Assembly: GCA_008477525.1 (NCBI GenBank)
Contig: SPDT01000005.1
Span: 2,108,001 to 2,172,000, forward strand
DNA: 64,000 nt
Direction: 5' to 3'
Source of the DNA: Hypomyces perniciosus
Lineage: Eukaryota > Ascomycota > Sordariomycetes > Hypocreales > Hypocreaceae
Shown: in pieces, positions 9,925-21,974 of the stretch
Position numbering within the stretch: the first letter of the stretch is position 1
Layout: every line of letters begins with the position of its first letter
Program-made: the position numbers and the translations under genes
The notes under the pieces: model-generated
What the model was told of the DNA's origin: nothing
Database searches by the model: none
Seen by the model: the letters and a program-made list of their open reading frames with translations, nothing else

Positions 9925-12900
9925 ACCAAGTACGAAGTACGAGTGCCTACATGTACATACGAAGTGCTCCGTGGCAAACAGGGCCCCTGATTTATTATGA
10001 CTCTGATCAAGCTGACAAGATTTGATGGCGGTTAGGTTTGGTGTTAGTACTTACTCGTACTCGTAGTACTAGTATCAGTATCCCATATCGATCATGGATA
10101 TGCAAGTCCAAGACATGACTAATGCAGTTGAGTCCGTCCGTTAGCTTTTACATCTGCAACGGCAATACTCTTATGCCTCCATCAGCAGTACGAGTAGAAA
10201 AGTCACATGCCACGCACTCCGAGCCGAAAATTGACGCGTCCATCATCATTCTGCGCAAGCAAATTGACAGCGTGACCAACTCAGCGAGCTATCAATGGAG
10301 GCACCCCATGTACAGAGTACTCGTACTCCCTACGCCGTGCAGACACACAGACGCCAGAAGCAAGGAACCATGGAAGCTTGAGTTGGCCATGAGCGTTGCA
10401 GTTTATTTCCTACTGGCCCGCCACCCGCCACCCCATGTTCGTCCAGCAAACAGCCCAAGCCTTTTCCCTGTACAGAACACAGGGGTCAAACGCCCTCCCG
10501 ACTCCCCGCGACCTTACATTATCTTAAAATTTTGGCCGCATCTGTGCTTCGACTTGTCCACAACAAATGGGCAATTCAAATTTCGCCATTTCTCCAAACA
10601 TCGGATTTCCCGCAATTTCCCATCTCAACCCTGTATGTCCCAGAAGGATCTGCCCATGCCTGATTTCTTTGTTTTGTTCTTGTTTTCTTTTTCTCCTGAT
10701 TTATGAACTTCCATGGAGTATGTACTTTCCAGGGTCTTATGAAACCACGCTCATTCTAAATCTGCCGTCCCGTGAGACCCTGGTTGGACCCTTGACACAA
10801 GACCCTGGCGATTCAAGCCGATGAAATCAGAGCCCGGGTAGTGACTCTGGGCCGGCAGTACCTAGTACTAAACCATGCCGTACCCGTGCTAGACCGGCTA
10901 TGAGCATGGGCAAGAGGTTTTGGGCATTTTTGCGCACACCAGAAAAAGTCTCCCATGAAGTACGAAGTATCTGGTACTTGCATTACCTTCTGGATCGGTT
11001 CCTCTCTTGGCTTGGGAATTTAGCCAATCCTTTCTTCACCATCGGCTAGGTATTCCAATACTGGTACCTCGTAATGTCCAGCTCCTACGACTACTATCCT
11101 GAGCCTTCAAACGAGCACATTCCCCCTTCGTATCTCGGGTCTCGTATCGTGTGCAACTACGAGCAGTAGTCGTACTCTCTACAAAAGGCGGCAGTACTAG
11201 TTGGGTCGTCGTCAGGGTTTCTTGGTGGGTGCAGATCTTGCCCAAACCCGGACTGGACCATTTCCTGCTGAATCTTGTCTTGCAATGACGACATCACCAG
11301 ATATGAAATGTCATCTTGGCATCCATCTTTAAAAAGAATCTGACGTCGCTTCTTTGCTTTTCATGTCCCCGCATTGAGTGACGTCGCAGGCTCGTTCCTT
11401 GTTCGACTTCAACATTCCAGGGTCCATCTTGACAGCCATGGCGGCCCAGCTTGCCAGCTTGCGTCTGCCCCCGCCCTGAGATGGGCTGCCAGAAACAAGG
11501 CGGCCAGGAGCTCTCAAGACATGTGCCCCTGTGATGGCGATGTTACCTCAGTGTGACTGGATGTGGACCATATTTGGGAGCACGTCCTCGTACATCGGTC
11601 ACGGTGCATGGTGGATTCGAAAATCCGAACTGCAAAGGATATCACATGCGGCATCTTCATCACACCTCAACCTTCCAGTGAGGCTTCTCACCAACCCTGT
11701 CCACCTCTTCAGAATTTCTGCCACTCAAGGCTTCGGCGCCTAAAGACACCCGCTTTACCCAGTGGCGATTGTCGTGGTCTTGTTCGAGGTTAGATCAGCA
11801 TTGGCAAGCCCAGGGGAGCTCTCTAAGAGACCGGCAACAACGTATTATCTGACGCGTCTGTTGTCATGTTGCCTCTCCTCTCATCCTACTCAAGAGCATT
11901 CTGTATTTGAGACAAGGGCGACTGTTTATTCCAGCTACAGTTTGCTACACTTATCCTGCATCACTGTCTTACAGCCACCGCCACGCCAGCGGCTCTCGCC
12001 CCGTACCTACCTAGGTTAACATCATCCAGATGTTGCTTACGTGCAGTGCGTAATGCACGTAAATCGTATCTATCTCATTGCTGATAAATCTACAACGGTC
12101 CCTTGTCACGCCATTGCTTGATTTTTAAACTGTCGGTCAGCTTGCATTTCTTACGAGTAGATACGCCCTCTCTAATGGGCGTGCGTTGCTCACTATTCCT
12201 AGCCTTGGACCTTGTAATCATATGAGTACTCGTGGACCATCTATACGATGTGCCGTCCTCCGGCTAAATAGTGAGATATATCCGTTCATACCTGACTCTA
12301 TAACTAGCAATGATAATTGATAACATCGTACGTTTTTTGATCATTTTTTTCACATACATACGGAGTACGAGTAGGCATAGATGGAAATTTCCGATTGGTT
12401 GAATTATTCAGATCCTTGCCGATCCTAAAGGATCCTGGGCAACTCCTCGGATCGAATTATCTAACCATGTACCAAGTACGAAGTACCAACCTTGCCAGCC
12501 AACGGGCATTTTACTGTTGGTCGTGATGTTATATGTAGGCATATCGTTGGGAGTGACGGCCCCGACAACCCGGATTGTGGGAAGCCGGATACTATCATGA
12601 ACATACTATATTATCTACTCCCTATTAGCGGGTATTTCTCAAGATATCTTTTTTCCGCTCAAGAATTTTTTCCGGAGCCCTCTCGACACTATCTTGCTCG
12701 TCTTAGGTATCCTTTGCTTTTCTGTAGTGGTCCACATGGTAGAGCCCAACGCCTTGTTGGGCCCGGACGCATGTCAGACTCGAAGGTGTATGGCAGGTGT
12801 GCTCCTTGATATGGAGTAGAATTCTCACTTCCCGACCCCTGCTGTTCTAGGACCATGACGGGCTGCTATCTGTTTCGAATTGGGAAAGGATTCGTAAAGA

Positions 12901-13313
12901 TCTTAGCTCTTCTCAAGACTCGTATAAAAGTGTTTGTGATTTCAGTCCAACACAGATGAAATTTGGAATAGTAGTAAATTAGCACCACAGACATGAGATC
13001 GAATTCCGCATAGGTTGCTAATATTCTAGCCAAGACACACACCATTGAGAATTTACGGAGCACTCCATGCTGCTAGTACTATGAAGTAATCTAGCATGGA
13101 TTACTATTTCAAGGCTCGAAGTCGGCTGCTATTAGCGGAGTTGCCATAGAATTGCTTCTATCTATTAGCGTACATTCGCTTCTTGGAAGCCAGGAGCTTT
13201 GTTATCCTCATTCTGTGCTCAACTGATAATAGCTAGCGTCGATAGTACCACTCCCACCTATCTCAGAAGTATTACCTGCATTTTCGGATGGCGTGTAAAC
13301 GGAAGACTACCTA
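9925..13313. other. Gene-poor region, part 2
   Basis: No supported gene. Words of the TACGAAGTAC/TACGGAGTAC type recur (near 9932, 9958, 10960, 12359 and 12477). From about 12100 the sequence becomes AT-rich, as expected of old mutated repeats. An open frame of about 105 codons at 12492-12809 has no ATG at its start and no recognisable family, so it is not called. Confidence 0.4.
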
Positions 13314-13321
13314 TTAATATA
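13314..13321. repeat. Target-site duplication, left copy
   Basis: TTAATATA directly precedes the left inverted repeat and is repeated exactly at 14056-14063 after the right one. Confidence 0.75.
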
Positions 13322-13376
13322 GAGTAATGCTATTGGAACAGATAAAAATTGCTACTGGAACAGATAGTCCGTGCGC
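13322..13376 (+). repeat. Left terminal inverted repeat
   Basis: 55 bp. Within it the unit TGCTAYTGGAACAGATA occurs twice (from 13328 and from 13350), separated by AAAAT. A duplicated subterminal unit of this kind is typical of transposase-binding ends. Confidence 0.85.
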
Positions 13377-13501
13377 GCACACAGAAATCGTCCTAGCTTT
13401 CAACTCCTCGATCTTCCACAAACAACAACTTAAGCAGCAATAACAGCAGCAATAACAGCAGCAGCTCTATTATTGCTACACAACAATTGTGACAGCAGCT
13501 A

Positions 13502-13858
13502 TAACGAGGGCGGTCACGAGGGCAAGGACGCAACAGCAGCAGTAAGGCTGCTATACAAGAATTATAACAACAGTCACAGGTGCAGCCGAGAGGTCGGCCC
13601 CGGAGCCGACCACCTACACATCGGCTTAACCCCAGCATACAACGGGTCCCCTTACAGTCAGAGATTGAGAGCTCGCAGCCGATATTACAGGGGCCTAGAA
13701 TATCCAGTCAACGTTCTAGAGGCTATAGTAGATCGCGGGTTATAAAAACTTCTAGCCGATAAAGCCGTGTCTCTGCCACAGCAGCAGCGGCAGCAGCAGC
13801 ATTGTCCCAGATCGAGAAGATTGAAGAGATTATACTGGCTATGCAGCCGGAAGAATAG
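13502..13858 (+). pseudogene. RIP-scarred C-terminal coding remnant inside the TIR element
   Basis: One reading frame runs through three TAA codons (13502, 13565, 13760) to a natural TAG at 13856-13858. Legible parts include RGRSRGQGRNSSSKAAIQEL, the AT-hook-like PRGRPRSRPPTH, a Ser/Arg-rich stretch (SSQRSRGYSRSR), a poly-Ala run and the amphipathic end QIEKIEEIILAMQPEE. The text is basic and DNA-binding-like, and the location inside a TIR element suggests a transposase C-terminus. The family is not recognised. Confidence 0.45.
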
Positions 13859-14000
13859 TCAGTCTAAGGGAATGTATATAAATAGATAGAATATATGCTA
13901 AAGACCTGTTATTTAAAGCAATTTAATCGTGTTGGAATCGAGTGTTATGTAAAGGAGTAAGTTATATGTTGAGGGAAATTGCTGGGAGAATTTCGCAGCT

Positions 14001-14055
14001 GCGCACAGACTATCTGTTCCAGTAGCAATTTTTGTCTGTTCCAATAGCATTACTC
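14001..14055 (-). repeat. Right terminal inverted repeat
   Basis: The reverse complement matches the left repeat at 53 of 55 positions. The two differences are both T/C transitions. Confidence 0.85.
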
Positions 14056-14063
14056 TTAATATA
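14056..14063. repeat. Target-site duplication, right copy
   Basis: TTAATATA, identical to 13314-13321. Confidence 0.75.
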
Positions 14064-14593
14064 TGTAGGCTAGACACCGTTTATGAAATTGTCGGTGAGG
14101 AACCTGGAACTATCTAAGCTTCAACCAATGCTACAGCAAAGCGCAACATAAATCTGGATGCAGCCCTATCTAAAGTTTTATGTCTTTTATCCACAGCTTC
14201 AAACGAAGCCAAATCGAGAAGCCGTTGGCTTTGATCGAAAGATTCGATGATATATTTGAACTATCGAAACGGGAGCCGAACAGTGGTGGCCATGGACTTT
14301 TGCATCTTGATGATGAAACCGAAACATGTCCGTCTCAACAACATATTTGCAATTGAGAGCGATGCATCAATCTGCTAGTCCCAGAACAATTACCACTCTA
14401 CTCCATATCGTGTTATTTAATGCACGAAAGCAGGTCATTGAGCACGACAATTTGTTGACAACATGCAACAACCTCCATGCTCAATCCCATGGATTAGCAT
14501 CACTCTGCGAGTAGTAACGGTAACTTAAAAGCAGATGCTTGTTCTGTGTTCATCTAGAACTATTATACATCGTTACCAGCTCAAACATCACGT
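14064..14593. other. Intergenic, possible gene relic before the proteasome gene
   Basis: No gene is called. Two plus-strand stretches (about 14240-14360, and a 62-codon ATG frame at 14326-14514) have balanced amino-acid composition, but they lie in different frames and match nothing I recognise. They could be a relic of a decayed gene or chance. Confidence 0.3.
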
Positions 14594-15438
14594 CTAGTCC
14601 TTCTTCAGGGGTAAGAAGACCTCCTCAATCCCGTCCTTCGAGATAATCAGCATTTGAAGAGAGTCACCAACCTCGATGTGGCGTTCCACAGCACCATCGA
14701 AAGCATCCTTCACCAGAGTCTCAACTTGTGGCCTTGTGAGGGGGTGGTGTTCTCGCTCCTTCAAATCATGGCCCTGCCCGCTTCCCGGGATGTACTGATT
14801 CTTGAAGTTGACCTGGTTGTCGAGGAAAGGCATGATCAGGCTGCCTGCAGCACCTCCAGCTCGACATTGCTCCCGTTCGTAGCTTCCAACCGGATCGTAA
14901 GAGTAAACCGCGCCCTTGCCCTCCTCATCAAGACCACCAAGCATTGCATGTGTGTAGTAGGGGAAGAATCGCTTCTGGTAGAGGATAGTGGACAGGCGCT
15001 TTGCACATGCGTTGAGAGTCATCGGCTTGCCTTGTCGGTAACGATAGATCTTGCAGATGGTATCGAGGCGGTCACGCAGAGCTTCTCCGTCGGCGGCGAA
15101 TCCACAGACGGATAGGACTATTGTGGCATCATCTTGAGAGGCGGTGGTGCCGCCAATCTTGAAGACCTTGGGGGCCATGCGGGAGTTGATGCTGTAGCCG
15201 CTCGTGTGACGGGTATCGCCGGCCATGATGGTGAAGTCAGCGCCTGCGATGGCGAGAGTAGAGCCACCATTGTCGGTATAACTGTTTCGACGTTAGCGAA
15301 GCGGTGGTAACCTGGAAGGCTGGTTACCTACGGATTGAAGCGGTGCTCTCGTAGTTCGCCATGAGCTGTCTTTGGGGCATCCGAGAAAGAGTAGTTGGGC
15401 CCATTCATGAGCGGGTTCTGGCTGAACATGGCAGCCAT
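14594..15438 (-). CDS. PRE7: 20S proteasome subunit beta-6 (Pre7/PSMB1-type), 264 aa, two exons
   Basis: Exon 1 is 15438-15332 and exon 2 is 15281-14594. The 50-bp intron (gtaggt...acag) falls within a Pro codon, and 795 nt closes as 265 codons. The N-terminus is MAAMFSQNPLMNGPNYSFSD. The core follows with GGSTLAIAGADFTIMAGDTR, KVFKIGGTTA, YRYRQGKPMTLNACAKRLS, FFPYYTHAMLGGLDEEGKGA and YDPVGSYEREQCRAGGAAG, ending FLPLKKD. This is the PSMB1/Pre7 type, a structural beta subunit that lacks the catalytic N-terminal threonine. Length matches the family (about 240-265). It is divergent from STT4, with 331 bp between the two start codons. Confidence 0.95.
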
Positions 15439-15769
15439 TTTTGGTAGTTAGATGGGTGGTTTCTGGTGATGATGTAAACGGGGGGTGATCGCAATGATGT
15501 CTAGTCGTTGAGCTTGGTGCTATATCGCTACCGCAAGCACGCGTCAGATGGGAGCCTTGCCTGGTCTGGGTATGACTGGGGTAGCTTTGATGACTAAGCA
15601 TGCAGATGTGTTGCAACCCCTGGAAGGATAGAACAAGGAGTTCGTCATATCGTTTTGGGTCGCCATTGTTTGACATCGCGACTGCGGAATTTTATCTGCA
15701 TTGCTCCTCCGGAGCTCCAGTACCAACTCCCTGTTCCTCTACGAAGCTACGGATCATTGGAAATCAACC
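15439..15769. promoter_or_regulatory. Divergent promoter shared by PRE7 and STT4
   Basis: 331 bp separate the two ATGs. No TATA box or proteasome control element (GGTGGCAAA) is visible. The arrangement itself suggests that the two genes share an open promoter region. Confidence 0.5.
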
Positions 15770-18700
15770 ATGGCGCGTGATATCCGTGCCAGGGCTTTGG
15801 AAAAGATAGCTTCGCTATCGGCCACTAGCCCATCGACTTCCTTAGACCGATCAGATCTCGACAGGCTTTGTCAGGCATGCCATTCGGGTGGGAGAGGCAG
15901 AGAATATTCCCATGGAGGCTACAATTCAAAGTCGATCGGGTCATTGGGCCGAGTGCCTATGGTCAGCAAGCCCAATCAGCCCATTTCCGTCGTCCAAGCT
16001 AACTCCAGCAGTCGATTCGCGAGTTTGAGGTTCTCATAGCTTTATGCAAGACCGCACCAAACGTCCAGTCTGTCCAGAGCGCACAAAGGCTTTCTTATCG
16101 ACTTATTCCATACGTTCTGGAAGTACACATTCAGGTGTTTGTCCCGTCGCCATTCTTTCGCAAGATCGACCCATCCCCGACCGAATCGCTGGCATTTCAT
16201 GTCGCAGCCGCGCTGCTATCCCTAGGCAGCAACTACAGCGATCTTAAGGAGACTGTTGCAGATGGAATGTGGCGCTTCACCAATGAATGCAGCAAGGCCA
16301 CAGAAAGTATCTTGTCTCCTCAGGTTGGCGACCCCGAGAACCCTAACCTGGAGGACGCAATTCGCACCACTACCATCGCTGTTGCCCTCGTGGGATTTCT
16401 GGACGCAGCATCGGCCCAGGCGGATTTCTGGAAGGCAGGTGGTCGATTAGCGCTCGTGCAGAAAATCAGACAACTTCTGTCGGAGCCGTTCCTTGTTGCG
16501 GTGGAGACCTCGGTCTCGACCATTCGCAATTCTCACAGCCAAGACCGAGATGTGAAAGAGTGGAAGAGGCATCTACGTCATTATGCAGCATCCGGTAGAC
16601 CCTTGGGGGCCATGCTTCTGCAGCGCAGTTTTATGTGGCTCATTCTGTCAAGCAGCTCCTTGATGGTTGCGGACGGCTCAGTTCTCAGGACTACCCACAT
16701 CCTAGATCTCCTCATGTCCAATGGAGGCAACCTTGATTTTGGACCAAATCGCAAGCTGGGTGCTGATGTTCGCTCTATTGAGACGTATGCCAGCCTTGCA
16801 GTGGAACAGATGAATTACATTGAAGCAGGTGCAGACTTTGTACGTCTAGGGGCACACTCTCAGCAACAACTGGCCTTTGCAGTGAAATCTGCGGCTATGA
16901 TAACATTTTTGAACTGCTCTTTGCTGAACGAAGAAGCGGCAGATGCGGGTATTCTTATGACTTGGTTACAGGAAACGCTGGAGGATGCTCCACAGATGAT
17001 CGACGAGACTCTCGCCTCAACTGTGCTCCAATGTCTGGCTCTCAGTTGTCACATCTCTCCATCATTTTCCTCGACTGTGAGCCGTATTCTGCCTCGATTC
17101 CTCGTCCAGACCATACCTCAGGGCGACACAGTCGGTGTGGCATCTAGGAGCTTGGCTTTTGTCCTCAAGCTGCTATCCAAGGATGCCGTTATCAGCACCC
17201 TTTACACGTTGGGGAATGTGCTTAGTCCTGGCTCAGAGGACTCAGTAACCGGCGGACAGACTAACGGTGCCGTTGGTGGTGAGGCAGGGCTAGTTTCAGT
17301 TTATGCTAACCGACATTCTACTGGAAGCGCCATCTCCTTGCAGATGAATGGCGAGGAAGAGGCTGCCATTGTTTATGGCAATGTTGTTCAAGCAATCTGC
17401 GGCATTGCGACGGCATTTGAGGATGAGAAAATCACTGCTTTAGCGCAGTCCATACTCCTTCAAAAGCTAGACAAGGTCAATGCTAGTGTCGACACCCAAG
17501 TCATAGTCGGAGCTGCTACCTTGGCTCTGAGTGGCGGGCAGCTTGAGTTCCGGACCCTTCTCAAGCTGTACTCGAGGATGTGCCATACGGCTGTCCTCGA
17601 AAGCAAGGATTTTGTTTTGGGATCCGTGAGTAGAAATTTGCCCATCACAGGCGTATGAACTAACAAGAACCAGGTCAGGAGGGCTCGAACACATATATCC
17701 GCCCGACTCCGTCGCGACTCTCCCTTGTTTGACATCTACTGGGAGCATCTGTTGGATAGTATCATCTCATTGGGTGATGCTCATGCATCCGGTCAAACCA
17801 AGGACTCCGATGTTCAGTTGGCTGCCCAGGAAATTGGCGAGCTGCTTTATCCGCTTGCCGTTTTTATGTCAAGCAATGATTTTGTATCGGAGCCGATCGC
17901 CAATGATGAATCATGTGCATTACTTCGAGATGCTTGGTTTAACATCGTGGTACATGGCTTCATGACAACCACAGAACGCGGCAAAAAATACATCAACGAG
18001 CTTCGCATGATCGCAGTTCACTCTCCGCCCTTGGTAGCGAGTCAGCGCAGTGAACAAGTTGAGAGTGATATCGAGCTCAACACTGTTTTGAGGCGAGGAC
18101 ACAGCAATGAGCGGGAGGCAATGCAGAAGAAGCTGCTGAGCGAGCTCATACCTTCTAAGGCGGCCGATATTAAGGGTTTGAGCTACCGGAAGGTCATTTT
18201 CCTCCAAGCTGCATACCTTGTGGAAAGCCTCCGTGCAGATTCTGGCGACTGCACTAAGGCTTTGACCTACTTCCTAGAGCCAAGCATGCGAAAGGGCGAT
18301 GTGAGCAGCTCTATGGAGGGAATTGCTGCCGCAGTCGTTGAAGAATATCTCAAGAAGACACTCGCTGGCGTTGACCCAAGCTTCTCTTCCCAGTATGCTG
18401 CCACCCAGCTTGCATCTATCTTTTGCAGTTGTTGTCACCGCATCGAAAGAGTTCAACAGGCCGCATTTGCCTGTGCGGACCGCATCATCCGAGAAGTGCC
18501 CTCGGCTTTGTGCCATAGGACGTCTCTTTTTGCGTTGCTCGAGCTTCTATCGCTCTTGTGGACGAGCTGTCTCGAAGCAGAGACTGACCTCTATGCCCCA
18601 AGGTCAACATACAGTTCCCAACTGGGTAACGTCACCTTGGAACTTTCTGATAATTACGACTCCCGACGTTGGACACTGGAAACACTCAACCGCAAAGCCA

Positions 18701-21700
18701 AAGTATGGGTCAATACGGCTATCAACCTTGCACCATTGGACGTCAAGGGTTTGCTCCAAACATACTTGTCTGAGTTTGACGATGAGGGTGCTTACGGTCA
18801 TGTTTCTCTCGGCAGGTCTTTTGCTTTGGAGGTAGGGTCGATTATTCCTTCGACTGATCACAGGCTGCAATCTCTGGGTCGCGTTGGAGACTGTGACATC
18901 AACACAGCATCCGATCTTGTTGCCCAATACACAACCCGCCAGGAATATCGGTATGGTGAAACACTGCCGGATCGCGGAACCGAGCTGATCAGCTTCATGA
19001 ATCTCAACCGCCGGCCCTCTTTTGTGCAATCAACTGTGACCGAAAGTGCAAATGCTGCCACTGCACTTGCCCATGTCGAAGCTAGGATTTTGAGCAAAAA
19101 GTCCACATCTCTTGCTGAGGTGCGAGACATTCTCAGGAGAGCAGCAGCTTTGCTATGTCGTGGTGGTAGGGACGAATCTGCCGTTGCCCGCTACCTGGTG
19201 AGCATCCCGTTTGCGCTCTTCACGAAGCAGTCAATCAAACTTGGCGTTTCGTTATGGCTGGGCGTCATGAATGAGAATCCACGTCTAGAAGCTAAGTTGT
19301 TAAACGCTATTGCACAGCAATGGGAGTTCACCATCTCACGCAAGGTTGGGTTATTCCACCCGGCTTTGGCCCATCCGGATCCATTCTTCCTAAAGGAGGA
19401 ATTCGCGCCAAGTGAGCTGGAGGTCCTGGCAAAGAGGAGGCAGCTAGTACATGACATACTCTCACCTCACGCTCGCCTCCTGCAGTTCTTTAGCAGCCAC
19501 TTCAATGCCACCCGACTGGGTTGCCCTGACATCCAGAGAGTGTTTATTCGTATGCTGGACCTCACTCTGGACGCAGTTAAAGACTGTGCTCCTCATCCTC
19601 TGGCCAGAGAACTGCGTTTTCAGATAGTTCTCTTTAGCCTGCAAGTCTTGCGATGGAGCACATCGATTGAAACGCCTGCTGCCAAGTGGAGGCTAAAGGG
19701 AAAGATTTTATCGGCAGGACTCAGCTGGTTCAGAAATTCGCCCAAATGGTCATTCGGCAGCAATCTTGTTCAACTCAAGACTGAGTTTCGACTGATTTCC
19801 GACGTCCTTGCGGCCTTGAAGGTGGTTTCTCCAACCGGAACCCATACCGTCGGTAATGTTAAGTCGCTCCAGTCCAAGGAACAATTGCTCCAGTTGCTAC
19901 TGGAGAGCGAGCAAGCTCGGTTAATGGTGTGGATTAACCCTTTGAACCAGCACCATGCTCACTTAACAATACACCACCACGGTTCCAAGACGGCTACGGA
20001 GGCGGCGCTGATTCCTCTTGTCCGCACTGCTTGGTGGCAAGATCCTGCCATTGCCATTGAACTTGCAACTAGATTTCATTTCCCTCGACTGCACAGGGAT
20101 ATCAGGTTGCTGTTGCTCGCAATGCCAGAAAGAGCAGTGTCCGAACCAGAGGCACTACAACTAATCCTTGGCGGACATCTTCCGGACGATGTCAGCTCGC
20201 AGCTGAAGGTGAGTTTTACTAGATAAATTTGTAAGGATCATCTAACATATTGCAGTATCTCTTATTCTGGGAGCCTGTGAATCCTCTCACGGCCGTAACG
20301 CTCTTCTTGCCTGCCTATAGGGATCACCCTTTCCTCATCCAGTATGCGATGCGGGCATTGGAGAGCCACTCAGTGGATGTCACGTTCTTTTACGTACCTC
20401 AGATTGTTCAGACTCTGCGATACGATACGCTTAGATATGTGGAGCGCTATATCCTTGAGACAGCCCAATTCTCCCAGCATTTTGCTCACCAGATCATCTG
20501 GAACATGAAGGCCAATTCTTACAAGGATGATGATGCTCAGATTCCTGATGCTATTAAACCGACCCTTGACGCTGTCATGGCCAAGATGGTCGACAGCTTT
20601 GCCCCAGAAGACAGGGATTTCTATGAGCGGGAGTTTGCTTTCTTTGACGAGGTCACCAGCATTTCGGGTAAATTGAAGCCTCTCATCAAGAAATCGAAGC
20701 CCGAGAAGAAGCAAAAGATAGAAGAAGAGCTCCGAAAGATCACGGTTGATGTGGGTGTTTACCTCCCTATTAATGCTGACGGTATCGTCATCGGCATCGA
20801 CCGCAAGTCCGGTAAGCCTCTGCAGAGTCACGCCAAAGCACCTTATATGGCAACATTCCGCATCAAGAAGCACAAGGGGGCGCTTGAGCAGGAGAATGTT
20901 TTGTTGGAGGGACCACAAGACGAAGAGGAAGAGTCACAGGACAACACCATCGAAGTGTGGCAATCTGTCATCTTCAAGGTTGGCGATGATTGTAGACAAG
21001 ACGTTTTGGCGCTGCAGATGATTGCAGCTTTCCGAGGCATCTTCCACAACGTTGGCCTTGACGTATTTGTCTTTCCTTACCGGGTTACTGCGACGGCTCC
21101 AGGATGCGGCGTTATTGAAGTGCTCCCCAACTCGATTTCTCGAGATATGCTTGGCCGTGAAGCTGTCAACGGACTATACGACTACTTCGTGTCCAAGTAT
21201 GGCAACGAAGACTCCCTTCGCTTCCAGCAAGCGCGCAACAATTTTGTCAAGTCCATGGCCGCATATTCAGTCATCTCCTTCCTTCTGCAGTTCAAAGACC
21301 GCCACAACGGCAACATCATGATTGATGATGCTGGTCACATCCTGCATATCGATTTTGGCTTCTGTTTTGATATCGCCCCTGGTGGTATCAAGTTCGAGCG
21401 TGCTCCATTCAAGCTGACTAGTGAGATGCTTGCTGTCATGGGAGGCTCATCCGACCACCAGAGCTTTAAGTGGTTCGAGGAGCTCTGCATCAAGGCATTC
21501 CTCGCCAGCAGGCAATACTGCGAGAAGCTAAGTCAGATTGTGCTGCTCATGATGGATAGCGGCCTGCCATGCTTCAAGACTGAGAGTGTGCAGCACTTCA
21601 AGGATAGGTTCGTCCTGGAGAAGACCGAGCGAGAGGCGGCAGACTTTATGAAGGATCTTATTAAGAAGAGCTATTCGAGTTACAGCACGGGCATATACGA

Positions 21701-21737
21701 CCAGTTCCAACTACTTACCAACGGTATTCCTTATTGA
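15770..21737 (+). CDS. STT4: Phosphatidylinositol 4-kinase Stt4 (PI4K type III alpha), 1938 aa, four exons
   Basis: Exons are 15770-15952, 16009-17625, 17674-20208 and 20256-21737. The introns of 56, 48 and 47 bp are all phase 0, and 5,817 nt closes as 1,939 codons. The start MARDIRARALEKIASLSATS and the helical N-terminal solenoid are followed by the PIK accessory domain (SQLKYLLFWEPVNPLTAVTL) and a C-terminal lipid-kinase domain. The kinase has GDDCRQD at about 1688, the catalytic DRHNGN at 1793-1798 and the metal-binding DFGF at 1811. The C-terminus is SSYSTGIYDQFQLLTNGIPY. Stt4 makes PI4P at the plasma membrane, feeding PI(4,5)P2, cell-wall integrity and actin organisation. The first exon junction (GRQSIREFEVLIALCK) rests on a gtgcct donor and an actccag acceptor and is the least certain part. 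No defect is seen. Confidence 0.95.
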
Positions 21738-21974
21738 AGAGGGGGGTGATTATCTTACTTGGTTTTAATATTCTTGAGCGCGTCTTAGTGTACATTCTAT
21801 ACTTCAATGAGAACAAAGAGGTGGATATATAATACATAGGTAGTATAATAAGGAGACATTGCAGTTGAGCGCATCTGTTTATCGCTGGCTCTATCCATCG
21901 CCCATCTTTTTCATCTAGGTTTTTACATCATCTATCAATCAACATCGGAAATTATATCATCTAGTTGTCCCGCG

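Larger units (their letters stand above)
13322..14055. mobile_element. 734-bp non-autonomous TIR DNA transposon, hAT-like by its 8-bp target duplication
   Basis: The element is bounded by 55-bp terminal inverted repeats (13322-13376 and 14001-14055) that match at 53 of 55 positions. An exact 8-bp duplication, TTAATATA, flanks both sides. An 8-bp duplication is the hallmark of hAT elements, but the terminal bases GAGTAATG are not ones I can tie to a named family. Inside, one plus-strand frame (13502-13858) reads as a basic, Gln/Ser/Arg-rich C-terminus. It contains the AT-hook-like PRGRPRSRPP and ends IEKIEEIILAMQPEE followed by TAG. It is interrupted by TAA at 13502, 13565 and 13760. Each TAA is one C-to-T step from CAA, the kind of change RIP makes. 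This looks like an internally deleted copy that kept the end of an ancestral gene. Confidence 0.8.

Noticed and set aside
9260..10706. Open frames of 150 and 194 codons in the 7.2-kb gap
   Set aside because: They are not ATG-started or are random in composition, overlap frames on the other strand and contain the dispersed TACGAAGTAC words.
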